A stretch of DNA of 15,622 nt from Dehalococcoidia bacterium (GTDB lineage Bacteria; Chloroflexota; Dehalococcoidia; SZUA-161), in NCBI GenBank assembly GCA_030619685.1, contig JAUXAX010000050.1, forward strand, positions 1 to 15,622, in the 5' to 3' direction. Under the pieces are notes generated by a model that ran no database searches, was not told where the DNA came from, and worked only from the letters and a program-made list of their open reading frames with translations. Shown here one piece after another: positions 14,558-15,622 of the stretch. Both the position numbers and the translations under genes were made by a program. How positions within the stretch are numbered: position 1 is the stretch's first letter; every line of letters starts with the position of its first letter.

Positions 14558-14705
14558 GGGGGGGCAAGGATCCGCTATCTGTAACTTGGTCACCTGGGTA
14601 GCGAGGAGCCAGTGGTGAAACCGACCTTTTCTCTTTAAGGTCGGTTTCTTGGTTTTTGAACTGAAGAGGCGGCTGAAAAAGAGGTGGAGGATAGGGGAAA
14701 ACCAA
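14558..14705 (+). promoter_or_regulatory. Structured 5' leader, candidate cis-regulatory RNA
   Basis: About 148 nt separate the predicted start site from the ATG. One stem is CGCTATC (14573-14579) with GGTAGCG (14597-14603). A competing stem pairs CACCTGG (14591-14597) with CCA and GGTG at 14609-14617, sharing G14597, so both cannot form fully. A 12-bp terminator-like hairpin follows, and its tail TTGGTTTT (14649-14656) is complementary to AAAACCAA (14698-14705), the eight bases directly before the start codon. This arrangement resembles a riboswitch or attenuator. It does not match the c-di-GMP-I (GEMM) consensus or any class I can name. Confidence 0.45.
14617..14657 (+). terminator. Terminator-like hairpin within the leader
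   Basis: GAAACCGACCTT (14617-14628) is exactly complementary to 14637-14648, with an 8-nt loop, followed by CTTGG-like bases and then TTTTT (14653-14657). It lies about 50 nt upstream of the surface-protein ATG, where it could attenuate transcription. Confidence 0.6.
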
Positions 14706-15622
14706 ATGAAGAAGGTACTATTCACAAAGGCATTATTCCCACTCGTAGCCTTAGTAATGGTTGTAGGGCCGGCTTTGCCGGTGCAGGCGGATGTGGTGCC
14801 CAGTATCTGGACTGACAAGACGGACTATGCGCCGGAAGAAACGGTCATCATCTACGGGGCGGGGTTTGAGCCCAGTGGCCAGCTAACCGGCGAGGTGACA
14901 CGCCCCGATGGGTGGGTAGATGCCTGGTCTGTGGCAGCGGACGGTACGGGGGGCTTCGAAACATCCTACCTGCTGGACGGGATCGAAGGACTTTACACCG
15001 TAGTGGCCACAGATGGGACGAATACGGCAACTACGACCTTCACAGACAAAAAGCGCGAATATTTAATAACCATTGATTGCATTACAGGGGGGGAAGAAAC
15101 GGTATGCTCACCTTATGACGAGCCTGTTACTCTTCCGAGCCCTATCAGCCTGTCAGGCAATGCTTCTGGGACACCCTATGTAGGTCAATATGATCATCAC
15201 TATGTCGAAGTTGACTGGGGCGATGGCTCGGATCCAGAATCAGCTACAACTACCGAGGTTACACACGATCCAAATGAAAAGGGTTTCCTATGGACATGGA
15301 GTTCCCCAAGTCATGAGTACGCGACACTTGGTACCTATACGATCACGGTAACACTTTACCACTCGGAAATTGGGGGCCATGAACGTGCTGTTGCACAGGT
15401 AACGGTAACCATTGGGATCGTCAACGCCCCCCCCGTAGCCAATGATGACACCGCCATAACCAACGAGGATACCCCAGTGACCATCAACGTCCTGGACGGC
15501 GACACTGATCCCGATGGCGATCCCCTGATGGTAACAGCTGTCAGCGACCCGCCGCATGGCAGCGCCGTCATCAACCTGGATTACACCATCACCTACACCC
15601 CAGACCTGAACTACAATGGTGC
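14706..15622 (+). CDS. Secreted multi-domain surface protein with Ig-like, PKD-like and cadherin-like domains (3'-partial)
   Basis: An open frame of 305 codons running off the window with no stop. Residues 1-28 form a signal peptide (KK near the N-terminus, hydrophobic core about 9-24, site VQA-D). Residues about 32-115 are an Ig-like beta-sandwich (TDKTDYAPEETV ... GLYTVVATD ... TTTFTD). Residues about 165-235 resemble a PKD domain, with DWGDGS at 170-175 and HEYATLGTYTITV. From residue 240 (NAPPVANDDT ... DTDPDGDPL ... YTPDLNYNG) comes a Big_9/cadherin-like repeat of the type usually present in tandem, so the full protein is probably much longer. AGGGG ends 8 nt before the ATG; a stronger GGTGGAGG lies farther upstream. 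Likely a cell-surface or adhesion protein; ligand unknown. Confidence 0.88.
   Translation, partial: MKKVLFTKALFPLVALVMVVGPALPVQADVVPSIWTDKTDYAPEETVIIYGAGFEPSGQLTGEVTRPDGWVDAWSVAADGTGGFETSYLLDGIEGLYTVVATDGTNTATTTFTDKKREYLITIDCITGGEETVCSPYDEPVTLPSPISLSGNASGTPYVGQYDHHYVEVDWGDGSDPESATTTEVTHDPNEKGFLWTWSSPSHEYATLGTYTITVTLYHSEIGGHERAVAQVTVTIGIVNAPPVANDDTAITNEDTPVTINVLDGDTDPDGDPLMVTAVSDPPHGSAVINLDYTITYTPDLNYNG

Noticed and set aside
14558..14660. c-di-GMP-I (GEMM) riboswitch
   Set aside because: The GCAAAGCC-type core and the GNRA-tetraloop helix of that class are not visible; only the position and the GGCAA start are reminiscent.

Overview
The window looks like chromosomal DNA of a free-living bacterium with moderate GC. 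My best guess is an uncultured member of the Chloroflexota, near the Dehalococcoidia. This is an inference from three things: archaeal-like fused sugar nucleotidyltransferases in a Glm operon, a long NfeD paired with a slipin, and a secreted multi-domain Ig/PKD-type surface protein. No 16S rRNA or other decisive marker is present. The RNase P RNA is clearly bacterial type A.

Layout. (1) 39-2261, plus strand: a promoter, then nfeD and a slipin gene in one operon (membrane protein quality control). A perfect 15-bp hairpin separates them from the convergent minus-strand block. (2) 2394-4431, minus strand: biotin-protein ligase, RNase P RNA with its own promoter and terminator hairpin, and a coiled-coil zinc-ribbon protein. 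(3) 4432-4981: an unusual gene-poor stretch. It holds an intact CAU tRNA, a decayed copy of that tRNA's 3' half about 374 bp away, and between them an extended -10 promoter and a 37-codon signal-peptide-like reading frame. (4) 5003-7232, minus strand: an acetyl-CoA acetyltransferase with a good promoter, and an NAD-dependent sugar-nucleotide epimerase. (5) 7267-7349: GC-rich palindromic repeats, one of which forms a terminator. (6) 7390-13043, minus strand: tRNA-Ser(UGA), then glmM, two tandem nucleotidyltransferase/left-handed-beta-helix proteins, and glmS. The last four are separated by -4, 23 and 2 nt. (7) 13200-14215, minus strand: a small HTH protein and a NarL/FixJ-type response regulator with its own promoter. 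(8) 14216-14705: a regulatory intergenic region. (9) 14706 to the window end, plus strand: the start of a secreted Ig/PKD/cadherin-like surface protein that runs off the window.

How the genes fit together. GlmS, GlmM and a GlmU-like protein form a complete fructose-6-phosphate to UDP-GlcNAc route, and the downstream epimerase could interconvert UDP-sugars made by it. Only one of the two GlmU-like paralogues keeps the acetyltransferase residues, so the second probably serves another sugar nucleotide or another role.

The least ordinary part is the 490-bp region before the surface-protein gene. It contains a -35/-10 pair overlapped by direct repeats, a predicted ~148-nt leader with alternative pairings, and a terminator-like hairpin ahead of the start codon. 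Upstream of these is a possible independent small RNA with its own promoter and terminator. I found no CRISPR array, transposase or integrase.
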